NCBI GenBank assembly: GCA_018401385.1
Contig: JAGYKZ010000011.1
Location: 1 to 40,938 of the forward strand
DNA from: Roseicyclus sp.
GTDB taxonomy: Bacteria > Pseudomonadota > Alphaproteobacteria > Rhodobacterales > Rhodobacteraceae
Length of the DNA: 40,938 nucleotides
Direction: 5' to 3'
The translations under genes were made by a program, and so were the position numbers. Below the pieces are notes generated by a model. It was not told where the DNA came from, searched no databases, and saw only the letters and a list, made by a program, of their open reading frames with translations. Below are positions 1-9,533 of the stretch, piece by piece; position 1 is the first letter of the stretch; each line of letters opens with the position of its first letter.

Positions 1-314
1 TTGAGCCGCGCTATTGGCCCCATGGCGCCCCTTTAGTAAGTCGGCATTTCCGCTCCTCACTGGCCTATCGTTTGGCCTTGGTTGGCGAGGGGCGCTATGA
101 TGGGATGCTGACCTTCCGAGCAACATGGGAGTGGGACAGCGCCGCAGGCAGTTTGATCGCGGCGGAGGCGGGGGCGAAGGTTTGTGACCGTGACGGTCAG
201 CCCCTGACTTTTAACCGCCCCGATCCGCGCAGTGCGGGAGTGTTTGCAGGATCACAGGCCTTGGTGGATAAATTCATGGCGCGGCTTTCAGGTCAAACTG
301 GCTTGACCGTTTGA
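1..314 (+). CDS. cysQ: 3'(2'),5'-bisphosphate nucleotidase / inositol monophosphatase family, 3' part
   Basis: Only the C-terminal ~103 residues are present; the frame (codons from base 3) is open to the window edge, so the start lies outside. The family removes a phosphate from 3'-phosphoadenosine 5'-phosphate, a by-product of sulfate assimilation, or from inositol phosphates, using Mg2+. What is visible is the usual CysQ C-terminal region: an SRHFRSSLAYRLALVGEGR stretch followed by a TWEWDSAAG motif, whose Asp is one of the conserved metal ligands, and then an EAGAKV segment. It heads a run of same-strand genes (DUF4170, waaA, lpxK). CysQ is preferred over plain inositol monophosphatase because of the TWEWD context, but the missing N-terminus leaves the substrate open. 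Confidence 0.85.
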   Translation, partial: EPRYWPHGAPLVSRHFRSSLAYRLALVGEGRYDGMLTFRATWEWDSAAGSLIAAEAGAKVCDRDGQPLTFNRPDPRSAGVFAGSQALVDKFMARLSGQTGLTV

Positions 315-371
315 GGCAAAAGCTTAGGGTGCGCGCAGGTTTTAAAGGCGTTTCGATAAAGGAAATTGGCT

Positions 372-608
372 ATGACACAGCGTCTGCATTTGGTATTCGG
401 CGGAGAGTTGGTTGACCCATCGCGCACAGAGTTTCGCGATGTGAACGACATCCACATCGTGGGTATTTTCCCCGATTATGACAGCGCCTATAACGCGTGG
501 AAGGCTGAGGCGCAGCGCACGGTTGACAATGCGCATATGCGCTATTTCATCGCCCATTTGCATCGCTTGCGCGATGAGGAACAAGCCAGTTCCGCAGAAC
601 GCGATTGA
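372..608 (+). CDS. DUF4170 domain protein
   Basis: A 78-residue protein of the DUF4170 family, common in Alphaproteobacteria and of unknown biochemical role. The sequence begins MTQRLHLVFGGEL and contains FRDVNDIHIVGIFPDY and a C-terminal HMRYFIAHLHRLRDEE, which are the recognisable family blocks. The ATG at 372 is preferred over the TTG two codons upstream because an AAAGGAAA ribosome site (358–365) lies at the proper distance. It lies between cysQ and waaA on the same strand, with about 57 bp and 12 bp gaps, so it is probably co-transcribed with the Kdo/lipid A genes. A role in the envelope would be guilt by association only. Confidence 0.85.
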   Translation: MTQRLHLVFGGELVDPSRTEFRDVNDIHIVGIFPDYDSAYNAWKAEAQRTVDNAHMRYFIAHLHRLRDEEQASSAERD

Positions 609-620
609 TGGATCGCGGGG

Positions 621-1934
621 ATGCGATCACGCTCATTATTCCTGTGGCTCTATCTTCTGTTCTCGCGCCATGCGACAGGTTTGGCAGAGCGGATGTTGGC
701 GCGCCGATTGATGCGTGGCAAGGAAGATGCGGCACGCATTCATGAGCGCCGTGGCGTGGCCAGCCTGCCGCGTCCTGAAGGGGTTTTGGTTTGGTTTCAT
801 GCCGCATCGGTCGGCGAGGCGCTCTCCCTATTGGAGTTGATCCGCCGCCTGCGCGAAGAACGTGAGGACCTCAGCATTTTGGTGACCACGGGGACCGTCA
901 CATCTGCATCCGTCATGGGGCGGCGCTTGCCTGTGGATGTGATCCATCACTATGTGCCGTTGGATGTGACGGCATATGTGACGCGGTTTTTGGATCATTG
1001 GAAACCCGATTTGGCCATTTGGACCGAGTCCGAGCTTTGGCCCAGCTTGATTACTGCTACCCACACACAGGGCTGTCCGATGCTGCTGCTCAATGCGCGG
1101 CTGTCCGTAAGCTCCGCGCGCAATTGGCGGTGGTTCAAGGGTATGGCGCGCGCGCTGTTGTCGCGGTTTGATTTGGTCCAAGCCCAAGATGACGTGACTG
1201 CATCGCGCTTGCGGGGCTTGGGGCTTCTGCCGTCACGCATTGAGGTCACAGGCACGCTCAAGGAAGGGGCCGCTGCCCTGCCTTGCGATGAGGCGTTGCG
1301 ACAGTCCCTGTCGCAAACCATCGGTGCCCGTCCGATTTGGGTGGCGGCCTCAACCCATGCGGGTGAGGAGGATTTGGTGCTCGCGGCGCATCGGATTGTG
1401 CTGCGCTCCAACCCGCGCGCTTTGTTGTTGTTGGTGCCGCGCCACCCGGAACGGGGTGCTGATATTGAACGGCTTTTGCAGTCCGATGGTTGGCATTATG
1501 CGCAGCGCAGCACCGGTGCGATGCCAGACCGCGACACCCAAGTGTATCTCGCTGATACGCTTGGCGAATTGGGCCTGTGGTATCGTTTGGCCCCAATTTC
1601 GTTTTTGGGCGGGTCCTTGGTGGAAATCGGAGGGCATAATCCGTTTGAACCTGCCGCACTTGGCTCGGCTATTCTACATGGTCCATATGTCAGCAATTTC
1701 ACCGATATTTTTGAGCGCTTGCAAGCAGCGGGCGCAGCGCGTCAGGTGCGCGATGCCGCAAGCCTCGCACAGGGCGTGGATGAGCTGATGAACCCAGAAT
1801 ATGCGGCGGAAATGGCCAATGCAGCATGGGAGGTCTCATCGACTGGGGCTGAGGTGACGGATCGCGCGCTGGACGCGATCTTGGAGCGGTTGGAAATAGG
1901 TGAAGCAGCGGGTCAGCATCATGCAAGCACCTGA
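621..1934 (+). CDS. waaA: 3-deoxy-D-manno-octulosonic acid (Kdo) transferase
   Basis: WaaA (KdtA) transfers Kdo from CMP-Kdo to the lipid A precursor on the cytoplasmic face of the inner membrane; it is a GT-B fold enzyme of family GT30. The 437-residue product has the usual length. It opens with a hydrophobic N-terminal anchor (residues 6–15, LFLWLYLLFS). The HAASVGEA motif carries the likely catalytic Glu66, TESELWP is at about 135–141, LLVPRHPER at about 270–278, and the CMP-Kdo-binding GGHNPFEPA signature at 337–345. No frameshift is seen. The lpxK start at 1921 overlaps its last 14 bases, which implies translational coupling of two consecutive lipid A/core steps. The gene starts 12 bp after the DUF4170 stop. 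Confidence 0.95.
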   Translation: MRSRSLFLWLYLLFSRHATGLAERMLARRLMRGKEDAARIHERRGVASLPRPEGVLVWFHAASVGEALSLLELIRRLREEREDLSILVTTGTVTSASVMGRRLPVDVIHHYVPLDVTAYVTRFLDHWKPDLAIWTESELWPSLITATHTQGCPMLLLNARLSVSSARNWRWFKGMARALLSRFDLVQAQDDVTASRLRGLGLLPSRIEVTGTLKEGAAALPCDEALRQSLSQTIGARPIWVAASTHAGEEDLVLAAHRIVLRSNPRALLLLVPRHPERGADIERLLQSDGWHYAQRSTGAMPDRDTQVYLADTLGELGLWYRLAPISFLGGSLVEIGGHNPFEPAALGSAILHGPYVSNFTDIFERLQAAGAARQVRDAASLAQGVDELMNPEYAAEMANAAWEVSSTGAEVTDRALDAILERLEIGEAAGQHHAST

Positions 1935-2919
1935 ATTCTGGTATCGCCCCAAGGCGGGGCTGATTGCGCAAATGTTGCGGCCTCTTTCTGCGATTTACGC
2001 CGCTGGCACGGCACGCAAATTGGCCATGGGTGCGCAGTATCGGATCGGTGTGCCAGTGATTTGCGTGGGAAATCTCAGCATTGGCGGCACGGGCAAAACC
2101 CCCACTGTCATTGCTTTTTGCGAGATGTTATCCCAAGCGGGGCACGTTCCGCATATCATCAGTCGCGGTTACGGCGGGCAGATCACAGCCACAACCCGCG
2201 TGGACCCTGCACGACACAGCGCGTCCGATTGTGGCGATGAGCCGCTTTTACTGTGTGCTTTCGCCCCCGTTTGGGTGGGACGAGACCGCGTGGCAAGCGC
2301 GCGCGCTGCGGTGGATGCGGGGGCGGATGTTTTGATCCTTGATGACGGGTTTCAGAATGCAGCCCTCGCCTATGACCTCTCGTTGATCGTGGTGGATGCA
2401 ACAAGGGGGTTCGGCAATGGCCTTGTGATCCCCGCAGGCCCGCTGCGGGAGCCTGTCGCCACTGGTCTTGCACGGGCCGATTTTTTGCTCTCAATCGGTG
2501 ATCATGCGGCGCAGGAGCGTTTCGAACAGAACCTACCTGCGCGTGCCAGAAGCTGCGCGCATCTGCACGGCAGGCTGGAGCCGCTCAACACGGGGCTGTC
2601 GTTCCAGAATATGCCCGTCTTGGCCTTTGCGGGCATTGGAAACCCCGAGAAGTTCTTTTCCACTTTGCACGGGATGGGCGCGCAGGTTTTGCGCGCAGAA
2701 GCCCTGAGCGACCATCAGCCGCTCACGGAGGGTTTGATGGCGCGGATTTTGCGCGATGCCCGTGCGCTCGGCGCGCAGCCCGTGACAACCGAAAAAGACG
2801 CGGTGCGCTTGCCCGCAAAATTGCGCCGCGAGGTTTTGACCGTGCCCGTGCGCTTGCGCCTGTCCGATGATCGGACTTTGCGTGCGGGGCTTAAGGGTCT
2901 TTTTGCGAAAAACCTGTAA
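1921..2919 (+). CDS. lpxK: Tetraacyldisaccharide 4'-kinase
   Basis: LpxK phosphorylates the 4' position of the lipid A disaccharide at the inner membrane. The product starts MQAPEFWYRPKAG, as in family members, and carries a P-loop GGTGKTPT at residues 55–62, followed by DVLILDDGFQN and VIPAGPLREP, the typical LpxK blocks. Near the C-terminus TEKDAVRLP is also typical. Length is 332 residues. The ATG at 1921 is chosen over the GTG at 1900 because the family N-terminus begins there; it overlaps waaA by 14 bp. Its 3' end overlaps the convergent CoA-transferase gene by 29 bp, so the last residues of both proteins are encoded by the same duplex. No terminator hairpin is visible between the two. 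Confidence 0.94.
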   Translation: MQAPEFWYRPKAGLIAQMLRPLSAIYAAGTARKLAMGAQYRIGVPVICVGNLSIGGTGKTPTVIAFCEMLSQAGHVPHIISRGYGGQITATTRVDPARHSASDCGDEPLLLCAFAPVWVGRDRVASARAAVDAGADVLILDDGFQNAALAYDLSLIVVDATRGFGNGLVIPAGPLREPVATGLARADFLLSIGDHAAQERFEQNLPARARSCAHLHGRLEPLNTGLSFQNMPVLAFAGIGNPEKFFSTLHGMGAQVLRAEALSDHQPLTEGLMARILRDARALGAQPVTTEKDAVRLPAKLRREVLTVPVRLRLSDDRTLRAGLKGLFAKNL

Positions 2920-4036
2920 GCGCGCCATCTTCCCCCAATTTTGGCGCGGGGCGCTGTAACGCCAGCTCCGCGCCCGAGAAGTGAAACGGTGGCCGCGTGC
3001 TTGGCACCCCGTCCAAATCCAAGCGAAAACCGCGCGCCCGTGCTTGGGGGTCGTCAAAGGTTTCGGCCAAGGAATTGATCGGACCCGCAGGAACGGATTT
3101 CGCTTCGCAGGTGGCCAAAAGTGCGTCTTTGCTGAAGGTCTGGGTTTTGGCTTCCAGCAAGGCATTAAGCCTGTCGCGGTTTTGCACACGGTGCGCATTG
3201 GTGCAAAAATCAGGGTGCAGCCCCAATTCCGGGCAGTCGAGAATTTCACAGAGTTTTTGAAACTGGCCGTCATTGCCAACAGCAATGATGATCCAACCAT
3301 CGGCGCAGGGGAAGGTCTGATAGGGCGCAAGATTGGGATGGGCGTTGCCCATGCGATTGGGCGCACGTCCTGTGGCCAGATAATTCATCGCCTGATTGGC
3401 CATGAGTGCGGTCGCGCAATCAAACAGGGCCATATCGATGTGCTGACCCTGCCCCGTGCGGCCCCGCATATGAAGCGCCGCCAAAATCGCGTTTGACGCA
3501 TATAGCCCCGTGACAATATCGGTGACCGCAACGCCCACCTTTTGTGGATGGTCCTGTGGGTTGCCCGTCACAGACATTAGGCCAGACATCCCTTGAATGA
3601 TGAAATCATATCCAGCCCTGTGGGCATAGGGTCCGCTGTGGCCAAACCCTGTGATGGAGCAATAAACCAAGCCGGGGTTGATGGATTGCAAACTGGCATA
3701 ATCAAGCCCGAATTTTGCAAGCCCCCCGTGTTTGAAATTCTCTATTAGAACATCCGCTTCGCGCGCCAATGCGATCACCCGCGCGCGATCATCAGGTTTT
3801 TTGAAATCGGCAATGATGGATTTCTTGCCGCGATTGGTGCCGTGGAAATAGGCCGCGCTCTCATCCGCATCGTGGGTGATGAATGGCGGCCCCCAATGCC
3901 GTGTGTCATCGCCATCGGGGCTTTCAACCTTGATCACCTCGGCGCCAAGGTCCGCCAAAACCTGACCCGCCCAAGGACCTGCCAAAATCCGGGCCAGTTC
4001 CAGGACTTTGACACCGTGCAAGGGGGTATTGCTCAT
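2891..4036 (-). CDS. CaiB/BaiF family (class III) CoA-transferase
   Basis: A 381-residue member of the family III CoA-transferases, which move CoA between organic acids through an aspartyl-CoA intermediate. Family blocks are clear: VLELARILAGPWAGQVLADLGAEVIKVE near the N-terminus (residues 11–38), the GTNRGKKS stretch at 67–73, LIENFKHGGLAKFGLDY at about 97–113, and VTDIVTGLYA, whose Asp173 is the likely acyl-carrying residue. The substrate cannot be read from sequence; succinyl-CoA:hydroxymethylglutarate-, formyl-CoA- and dicarboxylate-type transferases all look alike at this level. Its ATG overlaps the stop of the upstream DsbA-like gene (4033–4036), so the two are probably in one transcript, although no functional link is evident. 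Confidence 0.9.
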   Translation of the reverse strand: MSNTPLHGVKVLELARILAGPWAGQVLADLGAEVIKVESPDGDDTRHWGPPFITHDADESAAYFHGTNRGKKSIIADFKKPDDRARVIALAREADVLIENFKHGGLAKFGLDYASLQSINPGLVYCSITGFGHSGPYAHRAGYDFIIQGMSGLMSVTGNPQDHPQKVGVAVTDIVTGLYASNAILAALHMRGRTGQGQHIDMALFDCATALMANQAMNYLATGRAPNRMGNAHPNLAPYQTFPCADGWIIIAVGNDGQFQKLCEILDCPELGLHPDFCTNAHRVQNRDRLNALLEAKTQTFSKDALLATCEAKSVPAGPINSLAETFDDPQARARGFRLDLDGVPSTRPPFHFSGAELALQRPAPKLGEDGALTGFSQKDP

Positions 4037-4656
4037 TGATTGCGCGCAAGCGCGTCCTCGATCCGCGCCGCGATGTCCTCGTAAGACATGTTGCCGTAGA
4101 GCGTGCCATCAATCACCAAAGCAGGGGTGCCCTCGATGGGATATTCCTCGCGATTGGCGTTGGAATTGTCGAGCATCGCTTGAGCGGTCTCTGCATCCTG
4201 CATACAGGCATCAATCTCTGCGTCCTCAAGGCCAGCAGACAGGCCAATGCGCCGCAAATTGCCCGCAATCGTGGCGGCATCCCCTTGGGTCCATGCGCTT
4301 TGGTTGCGGTAGATCATATCGACCACTCCAAAATAGCGCATCTCGCCCGCGCAACGGGCCACCATCGCCGCCCACAGGCCAGGGCGGTCGAAATAGACTT
4401 CGCGATAGACAAACCGCACTTTGCCCGTTTCGACATAGTCGCGCTTGAGCTGCGGCAGCACTTGATCATGAAAGGTCGCACAATGGGGGCAGGTGAAAGA
4501 TGCGTATTCGATCAGCTCCACCGGTGCATCGGGATCACCCAAGGCAAAATCCACGATGGTGGAAGTGTCATTTGCGTCCTGCGCAAAAGCAAAGCGGGGC
4601 ATTATGCCCGATAGTGCCGCTGAAGATGCGGCCATCAAGACCTGTCTGCGATCCAT
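4033..4656 (-). CDS. DsbA-like thiol:disulfide oxidoreductase with Tat-like signal
   Basis: A periplasmic thioredoxin-fold protein of the DsbA/BdbD group, expected to oxidise or isomerise cysteines in exported proteins. With the ATG at 4656 it has 207 residues. Residues 1–26 form a signal with a twin-arginine-like MDRRQVLM start and an AFAQ cleavage region. The catalytic CPHC is at 56–59 inside EYASFTCPHCATFH, and a cis-Pro-type GTPALVIDG lies near the C-terminus. An in-frame ATG at 4674, one base after the dciA-like stop, would add six residues; a much longer upstream extension is unlikely because it runs into that gene. The purine-rich AAAGAAAAGA before 4656 may be the ribosome site. Its stop overlaps the CoA-transferase start by 4 bp. 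Confidence 0.88.
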   Translation of the reverse strand: MDRRQVLMAASSAALSGIMPRFAFAQDANDTSTIVDFALGDPDAPVELIEYASFTCPHCATFHDQVLPQLKRDYVETGKVRFVYREVYFDRPGLWAAMVARCAGEMRYFGVVDMIYRNQSAWTQGDAATIAGNLRRIGLSAGLEDAEIDACMQDAETAQAMLDNSNANREEYPIEGTPALVIDGTLYGNMSYEDIAARIEDALARNQ

Positions 4657-4675
4657 TTCTTTTCTTTCTTTCATC

Positions 4676-5206
4676 TTAGGTTGTGTGTTTTGATATGACG
4701 CGCTCGGCCAAACGTGCAAGAGCATCCCGCAATCCCGCGTCTTCAAAATTCTGTGCAGCCCTATCTGCTTTGGCGCGCAGGGCCGCTTTTTCAGCCGCGC
4801 TGATCTCTGGGGCGGGATTTGCGCCGAGAAAGGCAGCGGGCAGGTGATGCGCGGCCGTTTGGGTCAATGAAATTTTCGACACCGCATTATAGCCATAGGC
4901 TGCGTTGACCTTGGCACGGATTTCTTCTTTGCGCATTTCAAGGATCGGGGCCATTGCGCCCGTGGTCAACAAGATCAATGTGGCCCCGAATCCCTCGCGC
5001 CCATGGCTGAGTTTGACGGGTCGGGCCAATTCGGCCATCTCCGGCCCCATGATCTCGCGCCAATGCGTGACAAGACGCGCCTCGGCAAATCCGCGCCGCT
5101 CCGCGGGGGATTTGATCTGCGCCATCACAAGCCTGGCTGCGGGTTCAAAACCACGGTTTCGGCGGCTTGTTTTTTGCGGCGGGATATGGTCGCTTGTTTT
5201 TGTCAT
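4676..5206 (-). CDS. DUF721 (DciA-like) protein
   Basis: A 176-residue DUF721 protein. The family includes DciA, the ancestral loader of the replicative helicase DnaB, so a role in replication initiation is possible but not shown by sequence alone. The recognisable core is residues ~25–110: AQIKSPAERRGFAEARLVTHWREI, then PVKLSHGREGFGATLILLTTGAMAPILEMRKEEI. The C-terminal part is Ala/charge-rich and variable, as usual. The gene is divergent from mutY with 66 bp between starts and is followed after one or nineteen bases by the DsbA-like start, so it heads the dciA–dsbA–CoA-transferase transcript. This neighbourhood is common in Rhodobacterales. Confidence 0.85.
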   Translation of the reverse strand: MTKTSDHIPPQKTSRRNRGFEPAARLVMAQIKSPAERRGFAEARLVTHWREIMGPEMAELARPVKLSHGREGFGATLILLTTGAMAPILEMRKEEIRAKVNAAYGYNAVSKISLTQTAAHHLPAAFLGANPAPEISAAEKAALRAKADRAAQNFEDAGLRDALARLAERVISKHTT

Positions 5207-5237
5207 GTCGCAGACAATCTATGCCTTTTGCGAAGGA

Positions 5238-5267
5238 TTGACCAATCAAAACCGAAATCAGGATGAT
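5238..5267 (+). promoter_or_regulatory. Candidate sigma-70-type promoter of mutY
   Basis: TTGACC (5238–5243) and GATGAT (5262–5267) are separated by 18 bp in the 66-bp divergent dciA–mutY gap. A start site about 7 bases downstream would fall on or beside the TTG start at 5273, which would favour the ATG at 5291 as the real mutY start. Pattern match only. Confidence 0.3.
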
Positions 5268-5272
5268 AAAGC

Positions 5273-6406
5273 TTGCGTGACACAGCGGAAATGCAGGGTG
5301 TGATCCCAGAAGCGCTTCTCGTGTGGTATGACACCCATGCGCGCCAGATGCCGTGGCGGGTCGGTCCGCAAGCCCGTCAATCTGGGCATCGTCCCAACCC
5401 CTATCATGTTTGGCTGTCAGAGATCATGTTGCAGCAGACAACGGTTGCAGCGGTGCGGGATTATTTCATCAAATTCACACACCTTTGGCCCCAGGTGACG
5501 GATCTGGCGGCGGCGGATGATGCCGATGTCATGGCCGCTTGGGCAGGGTTGGGCTACTACGCGCGCGCGCGTAACCTACTCAAATGCGCGCGCGTTGTGG
5601 TCGACCAGCATGGCGGCCTCTTTCCCGATACGGAGGAGGCGCTTTTGGCGCTGCCTGGTATTGGGCCATACACCGCCGCCGCAATTGCCGCGATCGCCTT
5701 TGATCGCCACGCCGTGGTGATGGATGGAAATGTGGAGCGGGTGATGGCGCGGCTTTTTGCGGTGCAAACGCCCTTGCCACGGGCGAAACCAGAGTTGAAG
5801 TCGCTGGCGCAGGCGCTGACCCCAAATGCGCGCGAAGGGGATTATGCCCAATCCGTGATGGATTTGGGGGCGACCATATGCACGCCCCGCAGCCCCGCCT
5901 GTGGCATATGCCCGGTCATCCGCCATTGCGCCGCACGGCGCGCGGGAATTCCGGCACAGCTGCCGCGCAAAGAGATCAAGAAACCCAAGCCCACACGGGT
6001 GGGACATATTTTTGTGGCGTATCGTGCAGATGGCGCGGTTTTGATTGAACAACGCCCCGAAAAAGGCCTGCTGGGTGGTATGCTCGGCTTTATCACCAGC
6101 CCATGGTTGGAGGTTGAGGATGCAACCGCGCCCATTGATGTGGCGATTGAGCCGCCCCTCCATGCGGATTGGCGCGATATTGGTGGGGAACTGCGCCACA
6201 CCTTTACCCATTTTCATCTGCGGTTGCGGGTTCATGTTGCACGACTGCCTCTGGACGCGACACCCACGCGCGGTGCCTTTTGCCCGCAGGCTGAATTTCG
6301 GGTGGCATCCATGCCAAGCGTGATGCGCAAAGCCTATGATTTGGCGCATCCCTGTCTGCGCGACATTTCTTCACAGGAAGATCAAACTTATATATATAAA
6401 AAATAA
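5273..6406 (+). CDS. mutY: A/G-specific adenine DNA glycosylase
   Basis: MutY removes adenine mispaired with 8-oxoguanine, starting base-excision repair. The 377-residue product shows all hallmarks: catalytic Glu50 in WLSEIMLQQT, the helix-hairpin-helix LPGIGPYTAAAI (127–138), catalytic Asp151 in VMDGNVERV, and the 4Fe–4S ligands Cys203, 210, 213 and 219 (C-X6-C-X2-C-X5-C). A C-terminal NUDIX-like region (from about residue 243) recognises 8-oxoG. The TTG at 5273 has AGGA 9 bases upstream; an ATG at 5291 is the alternative and fits better if the promoter at 5238–5267 is real. Divergent from the DUF721 gene. It is a second DNA-repair gene in this window besides mutL, xth and rmuC, and is intact. 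Confidence 0.95.
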   Translation: MRDTAEMQGVIPEALLVWYDTHARQMPWRVGPQARQSGHRPNPYHVWLSEIMLQQTTVAAVRDYFIKFTHLWPQVTDLAAADDADVMAAWAGLGYYARARNLLKCARVVVDQHGGLFPDTEEALLALPGIGPYTAAAIAAIAFDRHAVVMDGNVERVMARLFAVQTPLPRAKPELKSLAQALTPNAREGDYAQSVMDLGATICTPRSPACGICPVIRHCAARRAGIPAQLPRKEIKKPKPTRVGHIFVAYRADGAVLIEQRPEKGLLGGMLGFITSPWLEVEDATAPIDVAIEPPLHADWRDIGGELRHTFTHFHLRLRVHVARLPLDATPTRGAFCPQAEFRVASMPSVMRKAYDLAHPCLRDISSQEDQTYIYKK

Positions 6407-6460
6407 CCATTAATGCGTTTATCATATGAGTGGTCTGATGACCTCTTGGAGGGCGCACGA

Positions 6461-7594
6461 ATGTTTGGTTCAAGCTATGTCACACGATTTGCCGACATCG
6501 TTCCGTTTTGGGTGTCGCTTTGTCTGATCCCCTTGATGTTCATGGTCACCCAATGGGGTGGGTGGAGCATTTTGTTGATTGTGGCTGTCACTTGGTGGCT
6601 GTTCCCTGCCTTGGATCTGGTATTCGGGCGCAATCGCGACAATCCCGATGAAGCGGCGGTGTCGGGTTACTTGTTTTGGTATCGCGCAATCACCTTGATT
6701 TGGACGCCGTTCCAATTCCTGCTGGTCTTTGGCCTGATCGCCTATCTGGCGCGCAGCCCTGCACATCTGAGCATGGGGGAACACATCGCCTTAGCCGCAG
6801 CGCTGGGCGTGATCACCGGTATGGTTGGGATCAATTATAGCCATGAATTGATGCATCGCGCCAATCGGTTGGAACGTAATTTGGCGGATATTCTTTTGGC
6901 GATGGTTCTTTATTCCCATTTCAGGACCGAACATCTGGTGGTGCACCACATTCATGTCGCAACCCCGCGTGATCCTGTTACCGCGCGTTATAATGAGGGG
7001 TTCCATCGCTTTTTTCCACGTGTTTTGGTGCAGTGTTTTCGATCCGCTTGGCGGGCGGAGGCAGGGCGTTTGCAAAAGCGGGGCTTGCCTCTCTGGCATC
7101 GCAGCAACCCATTTTGGCGATATGCGGTCCTGCAAGCTGCGATGGTGGGTCTGGCTTACCTCCTTGGCGGTGGCTGGGGTGTTTTGCTTTTTATCGTGCA
7201 AGCTTTCGTGGCTGTGCTGCATTTGGAAATCACCAATTACATCGAGCATTATGGCCTGACCCGCGCCTATCAGGGCGCGGGGAAGTATGAGCACGTCAAA
7301 CCACATCATTCATGGAATTCGGATCATATGGCCACCAATTGGCTGTTGATCAATTTGCAACGTCATTCCGACCATCATTACCGTCCAGATCGGGTGTACC
7401 CTTTGCTGCAAACCTATGATGATGCGGAGGCACCGCAATTGCCGTTTGGCTATCCTGTGATGGGAATTCTGGCCCTGTGTCCGCCACTCTGGCGGCGCGT
7501 GATGAATCCGAAGGTTCGGGATTGGCGCCGCAATCATTACCCGCAGATCAAGGATTGGACGCCATATACAAAGGGCTTGCTCCAAAGCGGATGA
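6461..7594 (+). CDS. alkB: AlkB-type membrane fatty-acyl/alkane hydroxylase
   Basis: A 377-residue integral-membrane non-haem di-iron hydroxylase of the AlkB family, which oxidises terminal methyl groups of alkanes or related chains using rubredoxin as electron donor. The three histidine motifs are present: HELMHR, the EHLVVHHIHV block and LQRHSDHHYRPDR, plus the NYIEHYGL signature typical of alkane 1-monooxygenases. Several hydrophobic segments precede and separate them (about residues 10–45, 70–125, 225–265). The ATG at 6461 is chosen over 6413 because GGAGGG sits 7 bases upstream (6448–6453). It follows mutY by 54 bp on the same strand. No rubredoxin or rubredoxin reductase gene lies in the window, so the redox partner must be encoded elsewhere. 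Confidence 0.92.
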   Translation: MFGSSYVTRFADIVPFWVSLCLIPLMFMVTQWGGWSILLIVAVTWWLFPALDLVFGRNRDNPDEAAVSGYLFWYRAITLIWTPFQFLLVFGLIAYLARSPAHLSMGEHIALAAALGVITGMVGINYSHELMHRANRLERNLADILLAMVLYSHFRTEHLVVHHIHVATPRDPVTARYNEGFHRFFPRVLVQCFRSAWRAEAGRLQKRGLPLWHRSNPFWRYAVLQAAMVGLAYLLGGGWGVLLFIVQAFVAVLHLEITNYIEHYGLTRAYQGAGKYEHVKPHHSWNSDHMATNWLLINLQRHSDHHYRPDRVYPLLQTYDDAEAPQLPFGYPVMGILALCPPLWRRVMNPKVRDWRRNHYPQIKDWTPYTKGLLQSG

Positions 7595-7619
7595 AAAAAC
7601 CCCGCCCAATTGGGCGGGG
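7594..7619 (-). terminator. Rho-independent terminator of ccrM
   Basis: A perfect GC-rich palindrome at 7600–7619 (CCCCGCCC AATT GGGCGGGG) is followed on the minus strand by six T (7594–7599). It lies about 70 bp past the ccrM stop and directly abuts the convergent alkB stop codon. On the plus strand no T tract follows, so it should act mainly for the minus-strand transcript. Confidence 0.85.
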
Positions 7620-7689
7620 TGAAGTTGCGTGCGCGTGCGGCATGACCACAGGCACGGGCGGTATCTTTGAAACCGTCTTGGAGGTGGCG

Positions 7690-9523
<1,834 letters not shown>

Positions 9524-9533
9524 GGGCCACAGC

